Origin: Streptomyces violaceusniger Tu 4113
Lineage (GTDB): Bacteria > Actinomycetota > Actinomycetes > Streptomycetales > Streptomycetaceae
DNA length: 64,000 nt
Direction: 5' to 3'
Assembly: GCF_000147815.2 (NCBI RefSeq)
Contig: NC_015957.1
Span: 8,556,001 to 8,620,000 of the forward strand
Of this stretch, positions 33,792 to 42,055 are shown one piece after another (the first letter of the stretch is position 1; every line of letters starts with the position of its first letter). A program made the translations under genes and the position numbers. The notes beneath the pieces are model-generated. The model had not been told where the DNA came from and ran no database searches. It saw only the letters and a list, made by a program, of their open reading frames with translations.

Positions 33792-34805
33792 ATGGGTGAT
33801 GTGCTGGCCGGTTTTCAGACCGTCTGGGAGTTCGACACCGACTCCATGCTCATCCGCTTCGAACGGGGGATCCGCACGCCGAAGCTGCTTCAGGCGCTCG
33901 GCGAACGCCGCATCCCCTTCGAGGCGCTGTCCGGAGTGGAGCTCGCTGTCGGCAAACGAGGAACGGTGGTGCTGCGCGCCGTGCCCAGACCAGGCGCCGA
34001 CCCCCTGATGGACGCCGCGGACGGCCAGCTCAAGGAGGCGTACGACCCATACCGCCTGGTGCTGCCCGCCGAGCGGGAGACGCTCGCGGACTACTACGCC
34101 GAGCGGATACGCGAGTCCCTCTGCCCCGACGCGGACGTCCCCGCCGAGGCGCATCTGGTGACCGTGCCCCCGGCGCCGCTGTCCTTCAAGGCGTACGACG
34201 GCAAGGCGTCCTTCGACGGCAAGGCGATCTCCTTCCGCTGGTTCTGGACCGGCGCCTCCTCGGAGAAGTGGAAGGTCGGGGACCAGCGGTTCCGGATCGA
34301 CGAGCTGACCGGGGTGGAGTGGCGGTCCCCGGAGAGCCGGGGCTCGGCGGGCACCGCCCCCAAGGAGGGCTCCGCCAAAGGCGCTTCCGCCAAGGGCACT
34401 TCGGCCAAAGGCGGTTCCGCCAAGGACGGCACGGCCAGGAACGGCACCGGCAAAGCCGCCCCCAAGGGCGGTGGCCACGGCTATCTGCGGCTGTTGCGGC
34501 GCTCCGCCGAGGACGAGCCCCTCGGCCGCCCCGACCAGGACCCGGCGGCCGTCGTGTTCGGGATGGGCTACGGCCTCGTCCACCAGTCGCTGCCGTTCGC
34601 CGCGGCCGTCCTGGAGGCGATACGGGCCTCCTCCCCGGTGCCGTGCACCGAGGGCGCCCCGTCCTCGAACCGGGCCGGGGCCTCACGCCGCGACCCCGCC
34701 GACATCGCCGAGCGCATCCGTCATCTGGGCGAGCTGCACACGGCCGGGCTGCTGACCGACGACGAGTTCAGCGCGAAGAAGGCCGAGCTGCTGGCGGAGC
34801 TGTAA
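33792..34805 (+). CDS. DUF4429 protein with SHOCT tail and an inserted SAKG repeat
   Basis: A 337-residue cytoplasmic protein. MGDVLAGFQTVWEFDTDSMLIRFERG is the DUF4429 start, with a second related domain at about 125-250 (LSFKAYDGKASFDGKAISFRWFW). The C-terminus (DIAERIRHLGELHTAGLLTDDEFSAKKAELL in segments) is a SHOCT module, a short oligomerisation element. Between the strands of the second domain lies a Lys/Ser/Gly insert of five-residue repeats (34368-34442). ATG 33792 is used; ATG 33783 is 3 codons upstream. The histidine kinase GTG follows the stop without a gap, so expression is coupled. Confidence 0.8.
   Translation: MGDVLAGFQTVWEFDTDSMLIRFERGIRTPKLLQALGERRIPFEALSGVELAVGKRGTVVLRAVPRPGADPLMDAADGQLKEAYDPYRLVLPAERETLADYYAERIRESLCPDADVPAEAHLVTVPPAPLSFKAYDGKASFDGKAISFRWFWTGASSEKWKVGDQRFRIDELTGVEWRSPESRGSAGTAPKEGSAKGASAKGTSAKGGSAKDGTARNGTGKAAPKGGGHGYLRLLRRSAEDEPLGRPDQDPAAVVFGMGYGLVHQSLPFAAAVLEAIRASSPVPCTEGAPSSNRAGASRRDPADIAERIRHLGELHTAGLLTDDEFSAKKAELLAEL
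34368..34442 (+). repeat. 15-bp repeats encoding (G-S-A-K-G) units in DUF4429
   Basis: Five consecutive 15-base units at 34368, 34383, 34398, 34413 and 34428 encode GSAKG, ASAKG, TSAKG, GSAKD and GTARN. The last is degenerate. They form a basic, flexible insert. Confidence 0.85.
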
Positions 34806-36179
34806 GTGTCCGGTCCCTCCTCCGCATCGGCCGGCCCCTCCTCCGGCCCGGCGTCCACCGCCTCCTCCACCGCGCATGAGAGCCTGCCCAAGGCCGCCCG
34901 GCGGCAGGCGGGCGCCCTCGCCCGGGCCCTGATCACCCCCAGCTATCCGGCGACACCGCTGTTCGCCCGGTCGCCCCGGCGCTGGCTGCGCCGGGTGCCG
35001 TACGGCGTGGCGATGATCCTCACCACGATCCTGGTCCCCACCTCCGCCCAGGTCCTCTCCCACGACTACGGGGTGGGCGGCGGCGTGGCCACGCTGATCG
35101 CCATCGTCCAGACCACCCCGCTGCTGCTGTCCGTCACCCGTCCCCTGCAGGCGTGGTGGATCGTCTTCCTCTCCGACATCGTCTGCGCCCTGGTGGTGCT
35201 CGGCACCGCCGAGCACCTGGAGAACCGGGTGTGGCCCTGGCTGCCGGGCCCCATCATCGGCTACCTCTTCCTGCTGCTCGCCCTCGCGCTGCGCGAACCG
35301 CGCCGCACCCTGGTGGCGGTGTGGCTGGTCACCGGCACCGCCGGACTGTCGCTCGGCATGGCCTTCCCGGACAAGAGCAACGGCAGCAATGTGGTGCTGT
35401 TCGTGCTCGGCGGAGTGGTGCTGCTGGTCGCCGGGGCGCTGCGGGAGCGCGGCGACGCCCAGCGACGGCTGGCCGAGCAGGAGACGATCAGCGAGGCCGA
35501 ACGGGCCCATCGCACCCTGCTGGAGGAGCGCACCCGGATCGCCCGCGAGCTGCACGATGTGGTCGCCCACCACATGTCCGTGATCACCGTGCAGGCCGAC
35601 AGCGCCCCGTACCGGATCGGCGGGCTGCCGGCCGAGGCGGAGCGGGAGTTCTCCACCATCGCCGCCACCGCCCGGGAGTCCCTCGCCGAAATGCGGCGGC
35701 TGCTGGGCGTGTTGCGCAGCGAGGAGACCCGCGGTGAGCGGGCGCCGCAGCCGGGGCTGCGGCAGGTGCCGCAGTTGGTCGAGGCGACGGTACGGGCCGG
35801 CATACCGACCACGCTGACCATCGCTGACGAGGTGGCCGAGCTCGAACCGCTGCCGCAGGCCGTGGGGCTGTCGGCGTACCGCATCGTGCAGGAGGCGCTG
35901 GCCAATGTGGTGCGGCACGCGCCGGGCGCCGCCACCCGGGTGGCCATCTCGGCGGCCGACGACCGCTCGGCGCTGACCCTGCTGGTGGTCAACGGCCCGC
36001 CGGTCAGCGCGCCCACCAAGCCCCTGGAGACCAGCGGCACCGGCCATGGCCTCGTCGGTATGGTCGAGCGCGTACGGCTCGTCGGCGGCATGCTCGACAC
36101 CGGCCCGCTCCCCGACGGCGGCTTCCGCGTCGCGGCCCGGCTCCCCCTGGTAGACCTCGAAGAGACGGACCCGTCATGA
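34806..36179 (+). CDS. NarL-type sensor histidine kinase
   Basis: A 457-residue kinase. A Ser/Pro-rich tail comes first, then four to five membrane helices (about residues 65-205), and the HisKA_3 dimerisation helix ERTRIARELHDVVAHHMSVITV with phospho-acceptor His (about 249). The HATPase domain has ALANVVRHAPG and GTGHGLVGMVERVRLVGG. GTG 34806 touches the previous TAA. The ATGA overlap at 36176 couples it with its response regulator. Stimulus unknown; the surrounding secreted DUF1023 hydrolases are candidates for its output. Confidence 0.93.
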   Translation: MSGPSSASAGPSSGPASTASSTAHESLPKAARRQAGALARALITPSYPATPLFARSPRRWLRRVPYGVAMILTTILVPTSAQVLSHDYGVGGGVATLIAIVQTTPLLLSVTRPLQAWWIVFLSDIVCALVVLGTAEHLENRVWPWLPGPIIGYLFLLLALALREPRRTLVAVWLVTGTAGLSLGMAFPDKSNGSNVVLFVLGGVVLLVAGALRERGDAQRRLAEQETISEAERAHRTLLEERTRIARELHDVVAHHMSVITVQADSAPYRIGGLPAEAEREFSTIAATARESLAEMRRLLGVLRSEETRGERAPQPGLRQVPQLVEATVRAGIPTTLTIADEVAELEPLPQAVGLSAYRIVQEALANVVRHAPGAATRVAISAADDRSALTLLVVNGPPVSAPTKPLETSGTGHGLVGMVERVRLVGGMLDTGPLPDGGFRVAARLPLVDLEETDPS

Positions 36180-36853
36180 CCATCAAGGTGATCATCGTCG
36201 ACGACCAGGCGATGGTGCGGGCCGGGTTCGCCGCCCTGCTCGCCGCGCAGAGCGATATCGACGTCGTCGGCGAGGCGCCCGACGGGCGTCAGGGCGTGGA
36301 GGTCAGCCGTCGCGCCCACCCCGATGTGGTGCTGATGGACGTCCGGATGCCCGAGATGGACGGGCTCGAAGCTGCCCGGCAGCTCCTGGACCCGCCGCGC
36401 GGGGTCATCCACCGGCCCAAGGTCCTGATGCTCACCACCTTCGATGTGGACGACTACGTCTACGAGGCGCTGCGCGCCGGGGCCAGCGGCTTTCTGCTCA
36501 AGGACGCCCCACCGGCCGATCTGATCTCCGCGGTCCGGGTGGTGGCGGCGGGCGAGGCGCTGCTCGCCCCGTCCGTCACCCGCCGGCTGATCGCCGACTT
36601 CGCCCGCCAGCGCCCCGCCCCGCGCCGCGACGGCCCGTCCGCGCGGCGCAGCGGGCTGACGCCGCGTGAGACCGAGGTGCTGGAGCTGATCGCGCGGGGC
36701 CTGTCCAACCAGGAGATCGCCGAGTCGCTGGTGCTCGCGGAGCAGACGGTGAAGACGCATATCGGCCGGGTGCTGGCCAAGCTGGGGCTCCGCGACCGCG
36801 CCCAGGCGGTGATCTTCGCCTACGAGTCGGGCCTGGTGACGCCGGGTCAGTGA
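36176..36853 (+). CDS. NarL/LuxR-family response regulator
   Basis: A 225-residue transcription factor. The receiver has acidic DD (9-10), phospho-acceptor Asp55 in VVLMDVRMPEMDG, Thr in MLTTF and Lys in FLLKDAPP. The C-terminal LuxR helix-turn-helix (LTPRETEVLELIARGLSNQEIAESL...TVKTHIGRVLAKLGL) begins at about residue 160. ATGA overlap with the kinase proves a cognate pair. The DUF1023 gene 125 bases downstream is a likely target. Confidence 0.95.
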   Translation: MTIKVIIVDDQAMVRAGFAALLAAQSDIDVVGEAPDGRQGVEVSRRAHPDVVLMDVRMPEMDGLEAARQLLDPPRGVIHRPKVLMLTTFDVDDYVYEALRAGASGFLLKDAPPADLISAVRVVAAGEALLAPSVTRRLIADFARQRPAPRRDGPSARRSGLTPRETEVLELIARGLSNQEIAESLVLAEQTVKTHIGRVLAKLGLRDRAQAVIFAYESGLVTPGQ

Positions 36854-36978
36854 CCCGGGCCGGGCCGCGACCCCCTACTGGGGTATGACATCCCACTTGG
36901 CACCGGGGGGTGACGTACCGCCACCCGACGGCTCTCTAGCTTCTCCCCCGTCACCGACGGAAGAGGGAAGCCCCGGCC

Positions 36979-38190
36979 ATGTCCCAGACGCTACGCACCG
37001 GGCACTACGCGCGACGCCTGATCACCGCGGCGCTCACCATCACCGTCATGGCGGGGACGGCCGGCTGGACCGTGGCCCACGAGGAGCAGGCCATCACCGG
37101 CCCGCCGCCCGGCACCGCCGCATGGCTGTCGGACCATTCGCTGGGCGGGGCCGGGCGCGAACTGCCCGATCCGGCCACCACCTCGCCCGCCGAGATCGCC
37201 CGGTTCTTCGACCGGCTCACCGACGTCCAACGAAAGGCGCTGGTCATCCGGCATCCCGAGGTGGTGGGCAATCTGGACGGCGCACCGCTGAGCCTGCGCT
37301 ACGAGGCCAACTCCCGGGCGATCCGGGCCGCCTGGCACAAGGAACGGAAGGCCGACCCCGCGAGCCCGCTCGCCGAGCGGTACGCGGCGCTGCTCGCACC
37401 CGGCCGCCGGGTCCTCGCCTTCGATCCACGCGGACGCGGCCAAGTGGCGGAGGTGTACGGGGACTTGGCGACGGCCCGGCGCACGGCCGTGATCGTGCCG
37501 GGCTCGGACATCGACCTGGACGCCTTCGACCGCACGGGCGACCCGTACGGCGCCCCGGCCGGGATGGCGCGGTCGCTGCGGGCGCAGATGGCGAAGGACG
37601 CGCCCGCCACCCCGACCGCCGTCATCGCCTGGGTCGGCTACACGACCCCGGTCGGGCTGGGCCCGGACGCCGCCACCAGCCGACTGGCCAAGGCGGGCGC
37701 GCCCCGCCTGGACCGGTTCCTCGCGGGGCTCGCCGTGACCACCGCGGCCACCGCCGACGCCCCGCCCGCCGTCTTCTGCCACAGCTACGGCTCGGTGGTC
37801 TGCGGTCTTGCCGCCTCCGCGATGGACCGCGCCCGCGTCTCCGACCTGGTGGTGCTGGGCAGCCCGGGGATGCGCGCGGACAGCGCCGGGGCCTTGCGCA
37901 CCGGGGCCCGGGTCTGGGCGGCACGGGACCGCACCGACTGGATCCGGCGGGTCACCGGCTATGACTTCCTGGGCCTGGGCCATGGCGAGGACCCGACCGA
38001 TCCGTCCTTCGGTGCCCGGGTGGTCTCCTCCGAAAGCGCCCAGGGCCACACCGGCTACTTCGCGCCGGGGACCGACTCACTGCGCAACTTCTCGCGGATC
38101 GCGCTCGGGGACTTCGACGATGTGCGATGCGCCGAGGAGGACGGCGGCAGTCCGGGCACGGGGCCGGACTGCCGCCAAGGTCTCATCTGA
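36979..38190 (+). CDS. DUF1023 alpha/beta hydrolase, exported (copy 2)
   Basis: A 403-residue protein with an N-terminal signal or anchor (MSQTLRTGHYARRLITAALTITVMAGTAGWTV). The elbow FCHSYGSVVCGLAA carries the nucleophile Ser; LGSPGMRAD and GHTGYF follow as in copy 1, and the lid strand is FDPRGRGQVAEVYGDL. Both copies share length and motif order, so they are diverged duplicates on either side of the two-component genes. ATG 36979 has AGAGGGAAG upstream. A secreted esterase or peptidase activity is expected; the substrate is unknown. Confidence 0.84.
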   Translation: MSQTLRTGHYARRLITAALTITVMAGTAGWTVAHEEQAITGPPPGTAAWLSDHSLGGAGRELPDPATTSPAEIARFFDRLTDVQRKALVIRHPEVVGNLDGAPLSLRYEANSRAIRAAWHKERKADPASPLAERYAALLAPGRRVLAFDPRGRGQVAEVYGDLATARRTAVIVPGSDIDLDAFDRTGDPYGAPAGMARSLRAQMAKDAPATPTAVIAWVGYTTPVGLGPDAATSRLAKAGAPRLDRFLAGLAVTTAATADAPPAVFCHSYGSVVCGLAASAMDRARVSDLVVLGSPGMRADSAGALRTGARVWAARDRTDWIRRVTGYDFLGLGHGEDPTDPSFGARVVSSESAQGHTGYFAPGTDSLRNFSRIALGDFDDVRCAEEDGGSPGTGPDCRQGLI

Positions 38191-38624
38191 CCGCGGCCAT
38201 CGCGCACGGACCGCGCTGTGCGCGTGCTTCTTCGCACACCGGACCGCCCGGACGAGGGCCCGGACGAGGGCCCGGACGAGGCGCGGACGAGGCGACGGGC
38301 GCGACCCGCCGGGCCCGGTGTGGCCGCCACGGTGGGCGTGCCCGCCTACGCGGGGGTGCCCGCCTACGCGGCGTGCCCGCCTGCGCGGGGGTGCCGCTGC
38401 GGGACGCCCACAGCGCGGATGTGCGTTTCGTGGACGCTCTGGCCGCCGATGAGCGCTGCTGAAGCGAGGTCGGCTCGTCCGACGCGACCGCCGTGGTCTC
38501 CGCGACCCTGGAGACGGTGGCCGCCGCCGCGTGCTGCGACCCGCCGCCGTGGTCGTCACGCGGTGTGTGACGACCACGCCCGCGACGCGCTGCCGCCGAA
38601 CCCGCGCCGCTGAGCCGAGCGCAG
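38191..38624. other. gene-free stretch with short repeats
   Basis: Contains three copies of a GGACGAGGGCCC-like unit (38251-38285) and three of GTGCCCGCCTACGCGG (38337-38396). Some open frames exist (for example 38218-38613) but have no ribosome site, no recognisable domain and repeat-driven composition. It may hold the remnant of a small gene. It ends with the hairpin at 38549-38577. Confidence 0.5.
38549..38577. terminator. hairpin between convergent DUF1023 and aldo-keto reductase genes
   Basis: GTGGTCGTCAC (38549-38559) and GTGACGACCAC (38567-38577) form a perfect 11-bp stem with a 7-base loop, 47 bases beyond the reductase stop on the minus strand and facing the plus-strand DUF1023 transcript. 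Confidence 0.7.
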
Positions 38625-39668
38625 CTATTCGCGGCCCGCGCTCGTCAGGCTCATATCGGCGTAGCGGGCGCCCGCCACCTGTCCCGCGATCGGCTCCAGC
38701 GCGGCCAGCTCGTCCGCGCTCAGCTCGATCCGGGTCGCGCCGGTGTTCTGCTCGATCCGGGCGCGGGTGCGGGTGCCGGGGATCGGCACCACGGCGAGCC
38801 CGTGCACCTGGGCCTGCTGCTGCACCCAGGCCAGCGCGATCTGGGCGAGCGTGGCCCCGCGCGCCTCGGCGATCTTGCGGATCGGCTCCAGCAGCGCGGC
38901 GTTGGTGGCCGCGTTGTCGCCGGTGAAGCGGGGCTGCAGGCGGCGGGAGTCGCCCTCGCTCAGCTCCTGCTCGGCCTGGACGAAGGAGCCGGTGAGGAAG
39001 CCGCGGCCGAGCGGCGAGAACGGGACGAGGGCGACGCCCAGCTCGGCGGCGGTGGCCGCGACGCTGTTCGCTCCGCCGCCCTCCACATCGCGGGTGAACA
39101 GCGACCACTCCGACTGCACCGCCGCGATCGGATGCACCGCGTGCGCCGCGCGCAGCTCCTTGGCCGTGACCTCGCTCAGCCCGAGGTGCTTGACCTTCCC
39201 CTCGGCCACCAGCTCGGCCATGGCGCCGACGCTCTCCTCCATTGGCACCTCGGGGTTGCGCCGGTGCATGTAGTACAGGTCGACATGGTCGACCGCCAGC
39301 CGCCGCAGACTGCCCTCGATGGCCTGGCGGATGTACGGGCGGTCGTTGTGGATTTGCGTCTTGCCGAACGGATCGCTCTCGTCGCGCTCGATGGCGAACT
39401 TGGTGGCCAGGGTGATCCGGTCGCGGTGGGCCCGGACGAAGGGGGAGATGAACTCCTCGTTCCGCCCGAAGCCGTAGACATCGGCGGTGTCGAAAAGCGT
39501 GACGCCCAGCTCCAGGGCCCGCTCCAGCGTGGCCCGCGCCTCCGCCTCGTCATGGGTCGGTCCGTAGCCCCAGCTCATGCCCATGCAGCCCAGGCCCTGG
39601 ACGCCGACCTCCGGTCCGCCGGCCCCCAGGCCGACGGTCGCGATGGTCTCATTGGTGCTGTTACTCAT
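38625..39668 (-). CDS. aldo/keto reductase
   Basis: A 347-residue NADPH-dependent reductase of the AKR13-like group. The catalytic tetrad is visible as Asp and Tyr in FDTADVYGFGRNEE, Lys in LATKF and His in LYYMHRR. VVPIPGTRTRARIEQN is the cofactor-phosphate-binding strand. Reduction of aldehydes or ketones is expected. Its ATG overlaps the stop of the MerR regulator by ATGA, so both form one operon read from the MerR promoter at 40179-40209. Confidence 0.93.
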   Translation of the reverse strand: MSNSTNETIATVGLGAGGPEVGVQGLGCMGMSWGYGPTHDEAEARATLERALELGVTLFDTADVYGFGRNEEFISPFVRAHRDRITLATKFAIERDESDPFGKTQIHNDRPYIRQAIEGSLRRLAVDHVDLYYMHRRNPEVPMEESVGAMAELVAEGKVKHLGLSEVTAKELRAAHAVHPIAAVQSEWSLFTRDVEGGGANSVAATAAELGVALVPFSPLGRGFLTGSFVQAEQELSEGDSRRLQPRFTGDNAATNAALLEPIRKIAEARGATLAQIALAWVQQQAQVHGLAVVPIPGTRTRARIEQNTGATRIELSADELAALEPIAGQVAGARYADMSLTSAGRE

Positions 39669-40126
39669 ACGGGGTCAAACCTCTCCGACGCCCGTCGGGC
39701 GTCAGCGTAGACGTCGATCTTGTAGTCGAGGACTTCGAGCGTGCTCTGGAGCTCGGCGATCCGCTCCCGCACATTCGCGCGGTGGGTGGTCAGCAGCTCC
39801 TCGCGCTCGGCGAAGGTGTGCTCGCCCTCGCGCACCAGCTCGGCGTAGCGGACCATGTCCGCGACCGGCATCCCGGTCAGCCGCAGCTTGCCGACGAGGT
39901 CGAGCCAGTCCAGGTCGCGGTTGGTGAAGCGACGCTGGCCGGTGTGCGTACGGTCCACATGCGGCATCAGCCCGATCCGCTCGTACCAGCGCAGAGTGTG
40001 CGCCGTCAGCCCGGTATGGGCGACCACCTCACTGATCGTGTAGCCGTCCCGCCCGCTGGGCCGGGGGCGCCCGCCCCTCCCCGCGCAGGCGCGGACCTTC
40101 ACCGGGGCGCTCTCCATCAGGGTCAT
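39665..40126 (-). CDS. MerR-family regulator of the aldo/keto reductase
   Basis: A 153-residue activator/repressor. After a basic N-terminal tail the MerR winged helix runs YTISEVVAHTGLTAHTLRWYERIGLM (about 28-53), then HTGQRRFTNRDL, and a long dimerisation coil. No metal-binding Cys cluster is present, so sensing of an organic or redox signal is more likely than metal. ATG 40126 is chosen over ATG 40132 because GAGGTG stands 7 bases before the former and only one before the latter. It is co-transcribed with the reductase. Confidence 0.9.
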   Translation of the reverse strand: MTLMESAPVKVRACAGRGGRPRPSGRDGYTISEVVAHTGLTAHTLRWYERIGLMPHVDRTHTGQRRFTNRDLDWLDLVGKLRLTGMPVADMVRYAELVREGEHTFAEREELLTTHRANVRERIAELQSTLEVLDYKIDVYADARRASERFDPV

Positions 40127-40178
40127 GCCCATTCACCTCTCGCAGGTCGCCGATCCGCAACGCTCATCGACGTCTTCA

Positions 40179-40209
40179 ACGCTATTGACTTGGAGTGCAC
40201 TCCAAGCAA
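40179..40209 (-). promoter_or_regulatory. MerR-type promoter with 19-bp spacer and 18-bp palindrome
   Basis: On the minus strand a -35 TTGCTT (40204-40209) and a -10 TAGCGT (40179-40184) are separated by 19 bases, the overlong spacer typical of MerR-activated promoters. The palindrome CTTGGAGTGCACTCCAAG (40189-40206) overlaps the -35 and fills the spacer, exactly where MerR proteins bind. It drives the MerR/reductase operon. Confidence 0.85.
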
Positions 40210-40273
40210 GGGAAGATTGGCGGAACCTTGGGTGCCGTGAGTCCGCGCGGCCCTCGCCACTAGGCTCTGTGAC

Positions 40274-41086
40274 ATGGAGAGCCTGCGGATGATCGAGAAC
40301 TGGCCGGTTCCGACGGCGGCGGCCGCCGTCGTACGCGCGGACGGCACCCTGGCCGGATCGTACGGCCCGACCGGCCATCGTTTCCCCCTCGCCTCGGTCA
40401 CCAAGCCGCTCGCCGCGTACGCCGCGCTGCTCGCCGTCGAAGAGGGCGCGGTGGAGCTCGACGAACCGGCCGGGCCCGAGGGCTCCACGGTGCGCCATCT
40501 GCTGGCGCACACCTCCGGGCTCGCCTTCGACGAGCACCGCTCGGTCGCCGCGCCCGGCAACCGCCGGCTCTACTCCAACGCCGGGTTCGAGGTGCTGGGC
40601 GATCACATCGCCAAGGCCACGGACATCCCGTTCCCGGAGTATCTGCGCCAGGCGGTGCTGGAGCCGCTCGGCATGACCGCCACCGAGCTGGCCGGCTCGC
40701 CCGCCAAGGACGGCGTCTCGACCGTGGACGACCTGGTGCGCTTCGCCGCGGAGCTGCAGGCCCCGCGACTGCTGGCGGCCGAGACGCTGGCCGAGGCCAG
40801 CTCCGTGGTCCACCCGGGCCTCACGGGTGTGCTGCCCGGCTACGGCCATCAGCGGCCCAACGACTGGGGGCTCGGCTTCGAGATACGCGACGGCAAGTCG
40901 CCGCACTGGACCGGCGCCTCCTCCTCGCCCCGCACCTTCGGGCATTTCGGCCAGTCCGGAACGTTCCTGTGGGTCGACCCGGACGCCCGCGCCGCCTGCG
41001 TCGCCCTGGCCGACCGGGCCTTCGGCCCCTGGGCGGTCGAGGCCTGGCCGACGCTCACCGACGCGATCCTGGCCGAACTGGGCTGA
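40274..41086 (+). CDS. serine hydrolase, class C beta-lactamase/DD-peptidase fold
   Basis: A 270-residue enzyme, short for the family. SVTK (Ser41, Lys44) is the SxxK nucleophile motif, YSNAGFEVLG supplies Tyr-x-Asn, and HFGQSG the third motif. There is no signal peptide, so it is cytoplasmic, unlike true beta-lactamases; an esterase or a peptide hydrolase is more likely. It is divergent from the MerR operon and may share its control region. Confidence 0.88.
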   Translation: MESLRMIENWPVPTAAAAVVRADGTLAGSYGPTGHRFPLASVTKPLAAYAALLAVEEGAVELDEPAGPEGSTVRHLLAHTSGLAFDEHRSVAAPGNRRLYSNAGFEVLGDHIAKATDIPFPEYLRQAVLEPLGMTATELAGSPAKDGVSTVDDLVRFAAELQAPRLLAAETLAEASSVVHPGLTGVLPGYGHQRPNDWGLGFEIRDGKSPHWTGASSSPRTFGHFGQSGTFLWVDPDARAACVALADRAFGPWAVEAWPTLTDAILAELG

Positions 41087-41165
41087 GCGCCCGGCGGCAA
41101 GCTGAGGGGCTCGGCGGATCGGCGGAAGTCGGCCGCGGTTCGAAGGCGCCCTGAAGGGGCGCGGG

Positions 41166-41219
41166 GCTGTGTCGATGTGCGGCTCCGCCGCGGCTGTGTG
41201 GATATGCGGCTCCGCCGCG
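41166..41219. repeat. two 27-bp tandem repeats
   Basis: GCTGTGTCGATGTGCGGCTC... at 41166-41192 is repeated at 41193-41219 with two mismatches. The unit contains GCGGCTCCGCCGC, a palindrome-like core. It lies between the convergent serine hydrolase and pirin genes. Confidence 0.8.
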
Positions 41220-41277
41220 TGGGCGACCAGCCACGACGGCGCCGCAGACGATCGACGGCATGCCAGGGCGCTACCCC

Positions 41278-41946
41278 TCAGCCGTAGACCGGCTCCGCGT
41301 GCAGCTCCCAGATCAGCAGCTCGGCGGGGCCCTCGGCGCATGCCTCCAGACCCTCCGCACCCGTGATCCGGGCCGCGTCGCCGGGCCGGAGGGTCTCCCC
41401 CTCGATCCGCGCCGCGCCGCGCACCGTATGCGCGTACACCCACGGCGCGTCCGGCAGCGCGGTGCGCTCGCCGTCCGCCAGCCGCCGCACATGCAGCACC
41501 GCCTCGGTGCGCTCCAGTGCGTACGGGGTGCCGTCGGCGACGCCGCGCACCACCTCGTACCCGGGGTCCATGGCGGCGCCGGGCCCCGGCACCAGCCACA
41601 TCTGGACGAAGGTGAGGGGTTCCGCGCCCGCGTTGCGCTCGGTGTGACGCACTCCGCTTCCGGCGCTGAGCCGCTGCACATCGCCGGGGCGCACCACGGT
41701 CCGCGCGCCGGTGGAGTCCTCGTGGGTGAGCTCGCCCCCGACGACCCAGGTGACGATCTCCATATCGCGGTGCGGATGCTCGGCGAAGCCCGCACCGGGG
41801 GCGAGCCGCTCCTCGTTGCAGGCGACGAGGGACCCGAACCGCACGTTGCCGGGGTCGTAGTACCCAGAGAAGGAAAAGGCGTGGCGCGTCTCGATGCCCG
41901 CGCCCTCCCCACCCGGATACCGTGCACCGGACCGCTGTATCCACAT
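41278..41946 (-). CDS. pirin-family cupin protein
   Basis: A 222-residue bicupin. The metal site is visible in FAEHPHRDMEIVTWVVGGELTHED (His-x-His, and a third His) and GSGVRHTERNA. Pirins bind iron; some bacterial ones oxidise quercetin, others modulate pyruvate dehydrogenase. ATG 41946 (start MWIQRSG) has a poor ribosome site; GTG 41949 immediately before it is possible. It is convergent with the serine hydrolase and divergent from the FasR-type gene. Confidence 0.9.
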   Translation of the reverse strand: MWIQRSGARYPGGEGAGIETRHAFSFSGYYDPGNVRFGSLVACNEERLAPGAGFAEHPHRDMEIVTWVVGGELTHEDSTGARTVVRPGDVQRLSAGSGVRHTERNAGAEPLTFVQMWLVPGPGAAMDPGYEVVRGVADGTPYALERTEAVLHVRRLADGERTALPDAPWVYAHTVRGAARIEGETLRPGDAARITGAEGLEACAEGPAELLIWELHAEPVYG

Positions 41947-42055
41947 CACCCGGTCCACGGTAGTGCGCCCCGACCCGTCCGCCCCGGCCCCGTCCCTACC
42001 CCGGCGTAGCCTCCCGCCCCCAGCGCTCACCACCCGATAAGGCAGTCTTGTCCTC

